From Litorimonas sp964511495 (GTDB lineage: Bacteria > Pseudomonadota > Alphaproteobacteria > Caulobacterales > Maricaulaceae), in assembly GCA_964511495.1 (NCBI GenBank), contig CAZEFT010000005.1:62001-126000 (forward strand): DNA of 64,000 nt. Direction: 5' to 3'. The notes beneath the pieces were generated by a model. That model made no database searches and had not been told where the DNA came from. It saw nothing but the letters and a program-made list of their open reading frames with translations. Shown piece after piece: positions 8,572 to 17,612 of the stretch. Position 1 is the stretch's first letter. Each line of letters begins with the position of its first letter. A program made the translations under genes and the position numbers.

Positions 8572-9731
8572 GCGATCGCGAAGTCAAACGTCGTGATTTA
8601 GTGTTAGGCTCAACTGCATTGGCGATAGGTGCGGGAACAATAGGCGCACTAACGAAGTCATCTGTCAGTCAAAAAAATGCGAATAAAGTAAAACCGGGGC
8701 AGTCTGATTTAGCCACACCAAATCTCTCGAAAAACAGACGCCAACTTAAATTGGCAACCTCTTGGCCCAAAGACTTTCCGGGTTTGGGAACGATGCCTGA
8801 AAACATCGCAGATATCGTCAGAGAGATGACTGAGGGGCGAATTGATATTAAAGTCTATGCTGCGGGAGAGTTGGTCGGCGCGTTAGAGTGTTTCGGAGCG
8901 ACATCAACTGGCGCCGCCGATATGTATCATGCCGCAGAATATTATTGGCAAGGCAAGACAAAAGGTTTCAGCTTTTTTACGGCTGTTCCGATGGGCATGA
9001 CAGCGATCGAACTTATGGGTTGGATCGATCATGGCGGCGGTCAGGCCTTATGGGATGACCTTTCGGCTGATTTCAACATAAAGGCCTTACAAGCCGGCAA
9101 TACCGGCCACCAGACCGGAGGTTGGTTTAAAAAAGAGATCAATTCTCTGGAGGATTTTAGAGGGTTAAAAATTCGGATGCCGGGTTTGGGCGGTGATGTT
9201 ATTCGCGCTCTAGGCGGGGCGGCTGTTAATCTACCCGGCGGCGAAATCTATCAGGCTCTTCAATCCGGTGCGATTGATGCTACGGAATGGGTCGGGCCGT
9301 GGAATGATCTCGCTTTTGGCTTTTACCGGGAAGCCCCTTATTATTATGCTCCGGGCTTCCATGAACCGGGGGCATCATTATCCTTGGGGATAAACAAAGA
9401 CGTTTGGGAGAGTTTTTCAGACGCGGATCAGGCAATCATCCGTCACGCTTGCCGCAGTACCAACCACCTTAGTCTTGGCGAATATAACTACAGGAACGCG
9501 GTCGCCCTCAATACATTGAAAAACGACCATGATATTTCCCCAAGAACACTTCCTGATGACGTCCTCAGAGAAATGGGCGTAGCGAGCCGAGCGGTTCTGG
9601 CAGAATTGTCATCCTCCGATACGAAAACAGCGGCGATTTACCAGAGTTTTCTTAAGAACTTAATGCTCCAACGGCCTTGGACAGAAATGTCTGATGGAGC
9701 CTTTATTCGAGCTCGGACGCTCTCTGATTAA
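8568..9731 (+). CDS. dctP: TRAP transporter solute-binding protein, TakP-like
   Basis: A 387-residue periplasmic binding protein. The N-terminus has a twin-arginine-like KRRDLVLG followed by a hydrophobic stretch, suggesting Tat export. The mature part matches the 2-oxo-acid-binding TakP group: KLATSWPKDFPGLGTM, LKIRMPGLGGDVIRALGG, and QALQSGAIDATEWVGPWND with the conserved ligand/sodium-contact residues, then APGFHEPGASLSLGINKD. Known TakP proteins bind pyruvate or other monocarboxylic 2-oxo acids with sodium; assigning that substrate here is inference. It overlaps bpt by 4 bases and is followed at once by the small and large permease subunits. Confidence 0.88.
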   Translation: MSDREVKRRDLVLGSTALAIGAGTIGALTKSSVSQKNANKVKPGQSDLATPNLSKNRRQLKLATSWPKDFPGLGTMPENIADIVREMTEGRIDIKVYAAGELVGALECFGATSTGAADMYHAAEYYWQGKTKGFSFFTAVPMGMTAIELMGWIDHGGGQALWDDLSADFNIKALQAGNTGHQTGGWFKKEINSLEDFRGLKIRMPGLGGDVIRALGGAAVNLPGGEIYQALQSGAIDATEWVGPWNDLAFGFYREAPYYYAPGFHEPGASLSLGINKDVWESFSDADQAIIRHACRSTNHLSLGEYNYRNAVALNTLKNDHDISPRTLPDDVLREMGVASRAVLAELSSSDTKTAAIYQSFLKNLMLQRPWTEMSDGAFIRARTLSD

Positions 9732-9734
9732 CTC

Positions 9735-10412
9735 ATGGATAGTGAACTCGTTCATAGTCTGGGCCGGAGCCTGCAATTTATCGGATGGGCTTTCCTACCG
9801 ATCTTGGTGCTTCCTTTTCTGGTTTTCACAACAGGCCGTTTCATTGGATTATCCCAAACACTTATATCCATGATTGACCACATAATATCGGCCTTGGGTG
9901 AAATCATAAAATGGGTCATGCCGCTCATGGTTATGTCGGTCGTTTTGGCTGTTATTGCGCTCTCAATTTACGGTGTCTCGTCAATTTGGTGGGATGAAAG
10001 CGCAATCTATCTTCATGCTATGGGCATTTGTCTCGGCGTAGCTCCGACCTATCTCGCAGCACAACATGTCAAAGTTGATATTTTCTATTACAAGTTCACT
10101 CAAACAACACGAGCGCTTGTTGAAATATGCGGGTTTTACGGGTTGCTATTGCCTGTTTGTATGGCTGTAATCTGGCGATCACAAAGCTTTGTTAGCTTTG
10201 CGTGGCAAAGCTTTGAAGGCTCATCAAACAGCCAAGGTGTACAAGGCGTTTACATACTCAAAACAGCCTTAATGGTTATGTTTATCTTATTGTTATTACA
10301 AGGGTTATCATCTGCATTGCGCGCAGCCATGACTTACCGTGAAGTCGAGATTACCGGTAGAGCGCCTCATTCAAATTTTGCTTTTTTGCATAAACCTTCC
10401 AATCTATCGTGA
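9735..10412 (+). CDS. dctQ: TRAP transporter small permease (DctQ-like)
   Basis: 225 residues with four predicted membrane helices (around residues 15-35, 58-80, 120-145 and 175-195). This fits the small integral subunit that helps couple the solute-binding protein to the large permease. The motif VAPTYLAAQHVKVDIFY is the conserved DctQ core (R/Q-H-x-x-VD). It lies between dctP (3 bases) and dctM (13 bases) in the expected order. Confidence 0.88.
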   Translation: MDSELVHSLGRSLQFIGWAFLPILVLPFLVFTTGRFIGLSQTLISMIDHIISALGEIIKWVMPLMVMSVVLAVIALSIYGVSSIWWDESAIYLHAMGICLGVAPTYLAAQHVKVDIFYYKFTQTTRALVEICGFYGLLLPVCMAVIWRSQSFVSFAWQSFEGSSNSQGVQGVYILKTALMVMFILLLLQGLSSALRAAMTYREVEITGRAPHSNFAFLHKPSNLS

Positions 10413-10425
10413 AGGTTGTTTTGTC

Positions 10426-12006
10426 ATGAGTTTGCCTGAAATCCTTGCCATTTTCATGTTTATATCGGCCTGTGCCGCTTTGATGGCGGGATATAGTGTA
10501 GCCTTCACACTCGGCGGCGTCTCCTTAGTGTTTGCCGCAATTGGAATTTTGACAGGGCAATTTGATCTTATTTTCCTTCTCTCCCTGCCCGGACGGATTT
10601 TCCCCATCCTTACCCGCGAAATACTTCTCGCTGTGCCTCTTTTCGTTTTCATGGGGGTTATGCTCGAAAAATCGCGTATTGCGGAAGACCTTTTAGAAAA
10701 TATGGGAGAATTACTCGGACCACTGAGAGGGGGCATGGGCGCTTCGGTTATTTTCGTTGGCTCTCTGCTGGCAGCATCAACAGGTATTGTTGGAGCCACA
10801 GTTGTCACGATGGGGCTTATCTCCTTGCCCACATTATTGCGCCGCGGTTATGATCCAGCCCTGGCATCAGGAGCGATTGCGGCTTCGGGAACTTTGGGTC
10901 AAATCATTCCCCCTTCAATCGTCTTAGTCATACTCGGTGACCAGATATCCAACGCCTATCAGGAAGCCCAACGCAGCTACGGGTTACAAGAGACAGGGGT
11001 TATATCGGTTGGAGACCTCTTCGCAGGCGCTTTATTACCGGGCCTCGTTCTTGTTTTAGCTTACGCCTTATATATTGTCTTTGTTGCAGTTCGAAGCCCT
11101 GACAAAGCGCCCGCCTTTCGATACAGTGAAACAGACCTTAAAACAGCTTTCATAAACTCCTTAAAAGCCATGTTGCCGCCAATCGGCCTCATCATCGCCG
11201 TTTTAGGCTCAATTTTGTCCGGATATGCGACCCCGACACGCGGTGCAGCCTTGGGCGCATTAGGGGCTGTTTTATTGGCGGCTTACAAAACATCGAATAA
11301 CACATTTATTAAAAAGCTAATTCTTTGGTGTAGTGTGTCGCTTGGAGCACTTTTCGCTCTTGATTTATTCGGCTTTGACCTCAGGCTGAACATCCAAAAT
11401 CGACCGCCGACCACAGAGATCGTTCTTTATGTCTCATTTATTCTGGCCGGTTTGGGCTTAATTGGCAGCCTGGCAAGTTTCGCCTCACTGCAAAAACAGA
11501 AAAACCTCGCCCCTGTTTCCCGTTCCACACTGCACATAACCTCCATGGTTTTTCTTATCCTCATTTGTGCCACAATTTTCAGCCTCATCTTTAGAGGGTT
11601 TGGCGGAGATGAGATGGTGGCGCATTGGCTACACGCTGCGCCTGGCGGCGTCTGGGGGGCCTTTACGCTCGTTATGATCGTCATGTTTCTTCTGGGTTTC
11701 TTCCTCGACTTTATTGAAATCACTTTCGTGGTTGTGCCTCTGGTTGCGCCGCCTCTCCTTGCGGCGGGCATAGACCCCATATGGCTCGGCGTTGTGATGG
11801 CTTTAAACCTACAAACCAGTTTCTTGACCCCGCCTTTTGGCTTTGCTCTCTTTTACTTACGAGGCGTTGCGCCGCCTGAAGTTTCGACACCGCAAATTTA
11901 TCGCGGCGTCTTGCCTTTTATAGGTATTCAAATCGCTATAATCGCTCTTGTCATTGCTGTACCGAAAATTGCCACAGCCCTGCCCCATCATTTTTACGGC
12001 GGATGA
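10426..12006 (+). CDS. dctM: TRAP transporter large permease (DctM-like)
   Basis: A 526-residue polytopic protein. It begins MSLPEILAIFMFISACAALM and contains VPLFVFMGVMLEKSRIAEDL and GTLGQIIPPSIVLVILGDQ, both typical of the sodium-driven large TRAP subunit. It ends with LQTSFLTPPFGFALFYLRG. It is longer than the basic roughly 430-residue form because of an extra membrane region around residues 290-360, as in TakM-type permeases. The ATG at 10426 is preferred over an upstream in-frame codon at 10339 because that one lies inside dctQ, and GAAGG sits at 10411. Confidence 0.9.
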   Translation: MSLPEILAIFMFISACAALMAGYSVAFTLGGVSLVFAAIGILTGQFDLIFLLSLPGRIFPILTREILLAVPLFVFMGVMLEKSRIAEDLLENMGELLGPLRGGMGASVIFVGSLLAASTGIVGATVVTMGLISLPTLLRRGYDPALASGAIAASGTLGQIIPPSIVLVILGDQISNAYQEAQRSYGLQETGVISVGDLFAGALLPGLVLVLAYALYIVFVAVRSPDKAPAFRYSETDLKTAFINSLKAMLPPIGLIIAVLGSILSGYATPTRGAALGALGAVLLAAYKTSNNTFIKKLILWCSVSLGALFALDLFGFDLRLNIQNRPPTTEIVLYVSFILAGLGLIGSLASFASLQKQKNLAPVSRSTLHITSMVFLILICATIFSLIFRGFGGDEMVAHWLHAAPGGVWGAFTLVMIVMFLLGFFLDFIEITFVVVPLVAPPLLAAGIDPIWLGVVMALNLQTSFLTPPFGFALFYLRGVAPPEVSTPQIYRGVLPFIGIQIAIIALVIAVPKIATALPHHFYGG

Positions 12007-12072
12007 AATCGGCTCTTGCAAGTCATAGAGTTTAGCGGCACATTCTGATCAGGACATCTCGGGGGAACAAAC

Positions 12073-12642
12073 ATGACCACACTTTTTGTTATCATCGGCA
12101 TTATTGTCGTTATAGGTGCCATTATCGTCGGCATTTACAACCGATTAGTGGCTTTGCGCCAAACGACTAATCAAGCTTGGTCTGATATTGAAGTCCAACT
12201 GAAGCAACGTCAGGATTTGGTCCCGCAATTGGTGAATACTGTCAAAGGTTACGCTTCTCATGAAAAAGAAACCTTTGAAGAAGTCGTTCAAGCCAGAAGC
12301 GCTGCCGTCAATGCCAACTCAGTCAAAGGACAGGCTCAGGCTGAAGGCATGTTGAGTGCCGCCCTCGGAAAGCTGTTCGCATTAGCCGAGGCTTACCCTG
12401 AACTAAAAGCCAATACAAACTTCTTGCGATTACAAGATCAATTGGCTGATGTTGAAAACAAAATCGCGGCGTCTCGTCGTTTTTACAACAATGCGGTTCA
12501 AGAATATAACACAGGGCGTGAACAATTTCCGGCTGTGTTGATTGCCGGACCTTTCGGTTTCAAGGAACGTGACTTCTTCGAAGCACCGGAAGGACGTCAA
12601 GCGCTTCAAACGCCGCCTGTTGTTGATTTCAGTGACGATTAA
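12073..12642 (+). CDS. lemA: LemA family membrane protein
   Basis: 189 residues. One N-terminal membrane helix (VIIGIIVVIGAIIVGIYN) is followed by the LemA alpha-helical domain with the diagnostic VALRQTTNQAWSDIEVQL..RQDLVPQLV and RRFYNNAVQEYN segments. LemA proteins are anchored with a helical bundle on one face of the membrane; their biochemical role is not firmly known. It is commonly paired with a membrane M48 protease, as here (14 bases downstream), which suggests a functional unit in envelope proteolysis. Confidence 0.88.
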   Translation: MTTLFVIIGIIVVIGAIIVGIYNRLVALRQTTNQAWSDIEVQLKQRQDLVPQLVNTVKGYASHEKETFEEVVQARSAAVNANSVKGQAQAEGMLSAALGKLFALAEAYPELKANTNFLRLQDQLADVENKIAASRRFYNNAVQEYNTGREQFPAVLIAGPFGFKERDFFEAPEGRQALQTPPVVDFSDD

Positions 12643-12656
12643 TCCGGGTTGAAGTC

Positions 12657-13730
12657 GTGCTGAAAGCCTATGGCTTAAAAACACACATCTGGAACAATAA
12701 TTTGCGCAGTATTTTGCTGCTCATTTTCTTTCCTATTCTCCTTTTATTTCTGGCTTATGCTCTCATCCTTCTCTGGTTGGGTTTTACATCAGACCAAGGC
12801 GTTGCAGGCGGTTTAGCTTACGCCGCGAGTTCCATGCCACAAGCAGCGCCAGTGGCTCTAGGGGCCGCAGGGGCTTGGTTCACAGTCGCATTTTTCTCAC
12901 ATCAAGCGATTATCGACATGGCGACAAAGTCGCGCTCACTGACAGTAAGCGAGGAGCCACGGGCCTATCGCTTATTGGAAAACCTGTCGATTTCACGCGG
13001 TGAAACTATGCCAAAACTAAAAGTCATTGAGACCCCCGTTCTCAATGCTTTTGCCAGTGGCATTCGGGATAAAAATTATACTGTCACATTGACCCGAGGC
13101 TTGTTGAACGAATTGGACGATGAAGAATTGGAAGCGGTTATCGCGCATGAACTCTCCCATATTCGGCATAAGGATGTGCGTATGCTTATCATTGCCGTGA
13201 TATTTGTCGGCATTTTTGCTTTCGTTGGTGAAGGGATTGTCCGCGGTGTCTTTCGAACCAACCTGCCCCGTTCTGACAATCACAGACGCAGTGGCGGCGG
13301 AAATGCCGGAGCTCTCATCTTCTTTGCCTTGGCCATCATTGCCGTGACCTATTTCATCGCTATTCTCATTCGGTTCTCCTTGTCCCGGAAACGTGAATAT
13401 TTGGCAGATGCCGGGGCGGTCGAATTGACAAAAAACCCAGATGCCATGATCCGCGTTTTGCAAAAACTTTCCGGCAATGCAGAGTTAAAAAACGTACCCG
13501 ATGAGATACGCGAAATGGCTCTACACAACCCCCGTGTTGGACTGGCAGGAGCTTTTGCAACACATCCCCCCATTGAAAAAAGAATCGAAGCAATCGTTAG
13601 ATATGGCGGCGGTCGCATCGGAACCCAAAGTCGCACCACCCAACCTTATATGGCAAACTCACCCCGAAAAAGGGACGAAGGCGGAACACAATCCCGCAAA
13701 AGAACTAACCCATGGTCGCCTAAGTCATAG
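12657..13730 (+). CDS. M48 family membrane zinc metalloprotease (HtpX/LemA-associated type)
   Basis: 357 residues starting at a GTG. Two N-terminal membrane helices (about residues 18-45 and 60-85) precede the protease domain. The zinc motif HELSH is at about residues 164-168, within EAVIAHELSHIRHKDVRM. The third ligand is the Glu of SRKREYLADAGAVELT, and ATHPPIEKRIEAI is the conserved M48 C-terminal motif. Further hydrophobic segments between these make it HtpX-like. It probably forms a unit with the adjacent lemA. The substrate is unknown. Confidence 0.88.
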   Translation: MLKAYGLKTHIWNNNLRSILLLIFFPILLLFLAYALILLWLGFTSDQGVAGGLAYAASSMPQAAPVALGAAGAWFTVAFFSHQAIIDMATKSRSLTVSEEPRAYRLLENLSISRGETMPKLKVIETPVLNAFASGIRDKNYTVTLTRGLLNELDDEELEAVIAHELSHIRHKDVRMLIIAVIFVGIFAFVGEGIVRGVFRTNLPRSDNHRRSGGGNAGALIFFALAIIAVTYFIAILIRFSLSRKREYLADAGAVELTKNPDAMIRVLQKLSGNAELKNVPDEIREMALHNPRVGLAGAFATHPPIEKRIEAIVRYGGGRIGTQSRTTQPYMANSPRKRDEGGTQSRKRTNPWSPKS

Positions 13731-13788
13731 ATTTCTTTGACTACAACTGTTATCAACTGCAAAATTCAAAATTGGGAGACACGTCGTC

Positions 13789-16707
13789 GTGAAATTTTTT
13801 AAACCAAACACTCTTCTTGCCGGAGCCGCGATGGCCTTGGCACTTGCAGCCTGTCAGGCGGCCGATAAAGGCGTGGACGCCACTAAGGACATGGCAAATG
13901 CTATGGCAAATATTAACATTCCAGAGGGTGTTACCCTTGTGGAAACCGTTAAAAAGGGCGCTTCAGACGATGTCGTTATCCCTTATTCCAAGTTCAAACT
14001 AGACAACGGGCTGACGGTTGTCTTGCACCAAGATAAATCAGATCCCCTTGTCCATGTAGACGTCACTTATCACGTTGGCTCAGGCCGCGAAGAACCGGGT
14101 CGTTCCGGTTTTGCACATTTCTTCGAACATATGATGTTCCAAGGTTCGGAAAATGTCGCTGATGAAGAGCATTTCAAAATCATCACTGAAGCCGGTGGCA
14201 CACTCAACGGAACAACCAATTCTGACCGCACAAACTATTTCCAAACTGTGCCAAATAATCAACTCGAAAAAATGCTGTGGCTAGAAGCTGACCGTATGGG
14301 CTACTTCCTCGACGCCGTAACTCAAGAAAAGTTTGAGGTTCAGCGCGAAACGGTGAAAAACGAGCGCGGACAACGTGTTGATAACCGCCCTTATGGTTTG
14401 CTTTGGGAGCGCGTGGGGGAAGCCATGTATCCCGAAGGTCACCCTTATAGCTGGTCGACAATCGGCTATCTGGAAGACCTTGATCGGGCTGATTTGAATG
14501 ATTTGAAGAAATTCTTCTTGGAATGGTATGGCCCGAATAATGCCGTGATTACGATTGGCGGCGATTTCGATACAGAACAAACACTGGAGTGGGTAAAAAC
14601 CTATTTCGGCACTATCCCGGCAGGACCAGAGCAAGCCGACCCTGTTTACGAGAAAATAGAGTTGGATCAGGATCGCTACATCTCTCTCGAAGACAATGTA
14701 CAACTGCCCTTGCTCTATATGGCGTGGCCAACAGTTCATGCCAATCACCCTGATGAAGCGCCACTAGACGTCTTGGCCAACATTATGGGACAGGGTCAAA
14801 CATCGCTTCTGTATAAAAACTTACAAAAACCCGGACTTACGGTTCAAACATCTGCGGGTCATGGATGCCGTGAAATCGGATGTACATTCACAATGTTTAC
14901 TCTCGCTAATCCTGCGCGCGTCAAAAACCTTGGCGATTTGGAAGCAACAATCCGCGAGTCTCTGGTTGAATTTGAAGGTCGTGGTGTTCTGAACGACGAT
15001 CTCACGCGCGTGAAAGCCAGTATCGTGTCAGGATTGATCTATGGATTGGAAAGCGTTTCAGGAAAAGTCTCTCAACTGGCCGCTTATGAAACCTATCGAG
15101 ATAATCCGAACGGCATTGGTGATGATATTGCCCGTTATGAAAGCGTCACCAAAGAAGACGTCCTTCGCGTCTATGACCAATATATTAAAGGCAATAATGC
15201 GGTTATTATGAGCATTGTGCCGAAAGGAAAAGGCGACATGATTGCGCGTGAGGACACATGGCAACGTTATGAACGCACACTGCCTGACCGCTCCGGTGAG
15301 TCTAACGATTTCAACTGGACACGCCCTGCCGATCCAGACGGGTTAGACCGAAGCCAAGTACCGCCTGCGGGACCAAACCCGACCATCAAAGTACCCGACA
15401 CTTATACTTTCTCAGTGGGTGACGATATTGAGGTCTTAGGCGCTCAAAACACGGAAGTTCCGACAACAACGATCAGCTTGCGCATTAAAGCCGGTCAAAG
15501 TCATGAAACCTTGGATAAGCTCGGCTTAGCAAGCTTAACAGCCGGATTGATGAGCGAAGCGACCACTGAGCGTAGTGCTGAGGAACTGTCTAACGCCCTC
15601 GATAAGCTCGGCTCTTCTGTTTCGTTCTCTTCTGGCGACACCTTCACAACAATGCGTATTCGAACACTGACGGAAAACCTAGACGAGACCATGGCCATAG
15701 CCATGGAAAAGCTGATGAAGCCAAAATTTGATGTTGAAGATTTTGAACGCGATAAAGCCAATCAAATCCAAAACATTAAAGCCAACAAGAAAGAAGCCAG
15801 CGTGACGGCGAGCAATCTTTTCAACAAAATGATGTATGGGACGGATAACCCGACGGCTTTTGCCAATAGCGGGACAGAAGAGAGCGTCGCAGCAATCACG
15901 TTGGATGATGTAAAAGCTTTCTACGCGACCCATTACTCACCGAAAATTGCATCGATCATTGCCGTTAGCGATCTTGATAAAGGTGCAATGAAAAAAGCCC
16001 TTGCCCCCTTGTCAGATTGGGCGGGTGAAGATGTCAGCGTCGCCACAATGAACCCCTTCCCGCAATTAGATACGGGAACGCTTTATTTTGTCGATAAGCC
16101 AAATGCAGCCCAAAGTGAAATTCGTATTGGTAAACGCGCCCTGCCTTTTGACGCTACGGGCGAATATTATCGCGCTGGATTGATGAATTACCCTCTTGGT
16201 GGAGCTTTTAATAGCCGTATCAATCTGAATTTGCGTGAAGATAAGGGCTACACATATGGCGCACGTTCCTTCTTTAATGGTGATGAAAAAGCCGGCTGGT
16301 TCCGCGCTGGAGCTGGCGTGCGCGCTGATGCCACAGCGGCCTCAATTGTTGAATTCGCAAAAGAAATTCAAGACTTCCAGCAATCCGGAGCGACTGAAGC
16401 CGAAATCAATTTTACTAAATCAGCAATTGGTCAGCGTGATGCGCGGGCATATGAAACTCCCGGCCAAAAATTGGGTTTCCTCTCCCGTATGGCGACTTAT
16501 GATTTGAAGCCAAGTTATATTGATGAGCAATCTGAGATTTTGGCGAATATGACGGAAGCCGAGATTGACGCTATCGCCGCCAAACACCTCAAGCTTGATG
16601 AGATGATTATGGTCGTCGTCGGCGACAAAGCCAAAGTCTATGACGATGTTGCCGCCCTTGGCTACAAAATGGTCGAGATTGATGCGGATGGAAATCCCGT
16701 CAAATAA
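13789..16707 (+). CDS. M16 family zinc metalloprotease, predicted lipoprotein
   Basis: 972 residues, the size of a two-module pitrilysin-like protease. The GTG start has GGGAG about 10 bases upstream. The signal sequence ends in LALAAC, a lipobox, predicting acylation and an envelope location. The inverted zinc motif HFFEH lies at about residues 110-114 (GFAHFFEHMMFQG), and the distal ligand is the Glu of ETVKNERGQRVDNRPYG. The second half (LREDKGYTYGARSFF) is the inactive partner domain with the conserved R/Y pair. Such enzymes degrade oligopeptides. A hairpin follows the stop. Confidence 0.92.
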   Translation: MKFFKPNTLLAGAAMALALAACQAADKGVDATKDMANAMANINIPEGVTLVETVKKGASDDVVIPYSKFKLDNGLTVVLHQDKSDPLVHVDVTYHVGSGREEPGRSGFAHFFEHMMFQGSENVADEEHFKIITEAGGTLNGTTNSDRTNYFQTVPNNQLEKMLWLEADRMGYFLDAVTQEKFEVQRETVKNERGQRVDNRPYGLLWERVGEAMYPEGHPYSWSTIGYLEDLDRADLNDLKKFFLEWYGPNNAVITIGGDFDTEQTLEWVKTYFGTIPAGPEQADPVYEKIELDQDRYISLEDNVQLPLLYMAWPTVHANHPDEAPLDVLANIMGQGQTSLLYKNLQKPGLTVQTSAGHGCREIGCTFTMFTLANPARVKNLGDLEATIRESLVEFEGRGVLNDDLTRVKASIVSGLIYGLESVSGKVSQLAAYETYRDNPNGIGDDIARYESVTKEDVLRVYDQYIKGNNAVIMSIVPKGKGDMIAREDTWQRYERTLPDRSGESNDFNWTRPADPDGLDRSQVPPAGPNPTIKVPDTYTFSVGDDIEVLGAQNTEVPTTTISLRIKAGQSHETLDKLGLASLTAGLMSEATTERSAEELSNALDKLGSSVSFSSGDTFTTMRIRTLTENLDETMAIAMEKLMKPKFDVEDFERDKANQIQNIKANKKEASVTASNLFNKMMYGTDNPTAFANSGTEESVAAITLDDVKAFYATHYSPKIASIIAVSDLDKGAMKKALAPLSDWAGEDVSVATMNPFPQLDTGTLYFVDKPNAAQSEIRIGKRALPFDATGEYYRAGLMNYPLGGAFNSRINLNLREDKGYTYGARSFFNGDEKAGWFRAGAGVRADATAASIVEFAKEIQDFQQSGATEAEINFTKSAIGQRDARAYETPGQKLGFLSRMATYDLKPSYIDEQSEILANMTEAEIDAIAAKHLKLDEMIMVVVGDKAKVYDDVAALGYKMVEIDADGNPVK

Positions 16708-16729
16708 GCCCGGTTTTTATAAAAAGATA

Positions 16730-16754
16730 GGCCCCTGATTTATCCTCAGGGGCC
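16730..16754. terminator. Hairpin downstream of the M16 protease gene
   Basis: GGCCCCTGA and TCAGGGGCC form a perfect 9-base-pair stem around a 7-base loop, 22 bases after the M16 stop. The forward side lacks a T-run; the reverse side has TATCTTTTT after the stem. Placement at the end of the operon suggests a terminator that insulates the heme oxygenase operon, but the missing forward T-tract lowers confidence. Confidence 0.5.
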
Positions 16755-16877
16755 CCTCATCGCAACAATCGATGAAGACAGGTCAAAAACATGCTACACG
16801 GATGCGACGTAAGCTAGATATTAGTTCTGATGCCAAGTTTAGATATTTAAAGGGATCATAATTAGAAAGCCATTTTT

Positions 16878-17561
16878 TTGACGGACCATGATTCTCAGAA
16901 TTTAGATCTTAAGCCTGTTCATATGCTGGCGGACGAAATGAAAACGGCAACAGCGCTCTATCACCGTCGCGCAGAGCAGACAGGTATTGTGCGTGATATA
17001 CTCAAAAAACAAGTCAGTCGGCAAGCATATACCTTATACCTCAGAAACCTATACTTCATTTATACAGGCCTGGAGAAACCGTTGGAACACAGTTCAGATG
17101 GTTTTAAAGTGGTGATGCCTTTTCTAAGCAAAAACGTACAGCGAAGTGGTCCTTTGTCACAAGATTTATATTATCTTTCTGGCCCTAAAGACTGGCATAA
17201 TTTGCCGCTTTTGCAGACTAGCGTATCATATCGTGAGCACATAGATCATATACGCATGCATGCCCCCGTTTTGCTTTTAGGCCATATATATGTTCGTTAT
17301 TTAGGGGATATGAATGGCGGACAGGTCTTACACAAACTACTCAGCAATACTTTGAGGCTTCCCGACGAATCTTTGAATTTTCATCAATACCCTGCGATTC
17401 TTCAGATTCAATCTTTTCGCCAAGTCTATCGAAACCTCTTTAACACCGCTGACTTAAGTGCCCTACAGCGCCGCGAAGTCATTGAAACCTCCATTCAAGC
17501 ATTTGAATTTAACATTGCTCTATCGGAAGAAATAAAGGCCTTTTTTGGCTCGGCAGAATAA
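16878..17561 (+). CDS. Biliverdin-producing heme oxygenase
   Basis: A 227-residue heme oxygenase, which opens heme to biliverdin, CO and iron using three O2. The proximal-heme histidine lies in TATALYHRRAEQTG, and the distal-helix glycine motif is YLGDMNGGQVLHKLL. The only non-ATG start giving full length is TTG at 16878; an ATG at 16923 (MLADEMKTAT) would also give a plausible protein and has no better ribosome-binding site. It is followed after 51 bases by a bacteriophytochrome, so its product is expected to be that photoreceptor's chromophore. Confidence 0.9.
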   Translation: MTDHDSQNLDLKPVHMLADEMKTATALYHRRAEQTGIVRDILKKQVSRQAYTLYLRNLYFIYTGLEKPLEHSSDGFKVVMPFLSKNVQRSGPLSQDLYYLSGPKDWHNLPLLQTSVSYREHIDHIRMHAPVLLLGHIYVRYLGDMNGGQVLHKLLSNTLRLPDESLNFHQYPAILQIQSFRQVYRNLFNTADLSALQRREVIETSIQAFEFNIALSEEIKAFFGSAE

Positions 17562-17612
17562 GTTAAAGTCTATTCTAGATTAAACATGTGAAGATTGGAT
17601 ATCAAAGTCACA

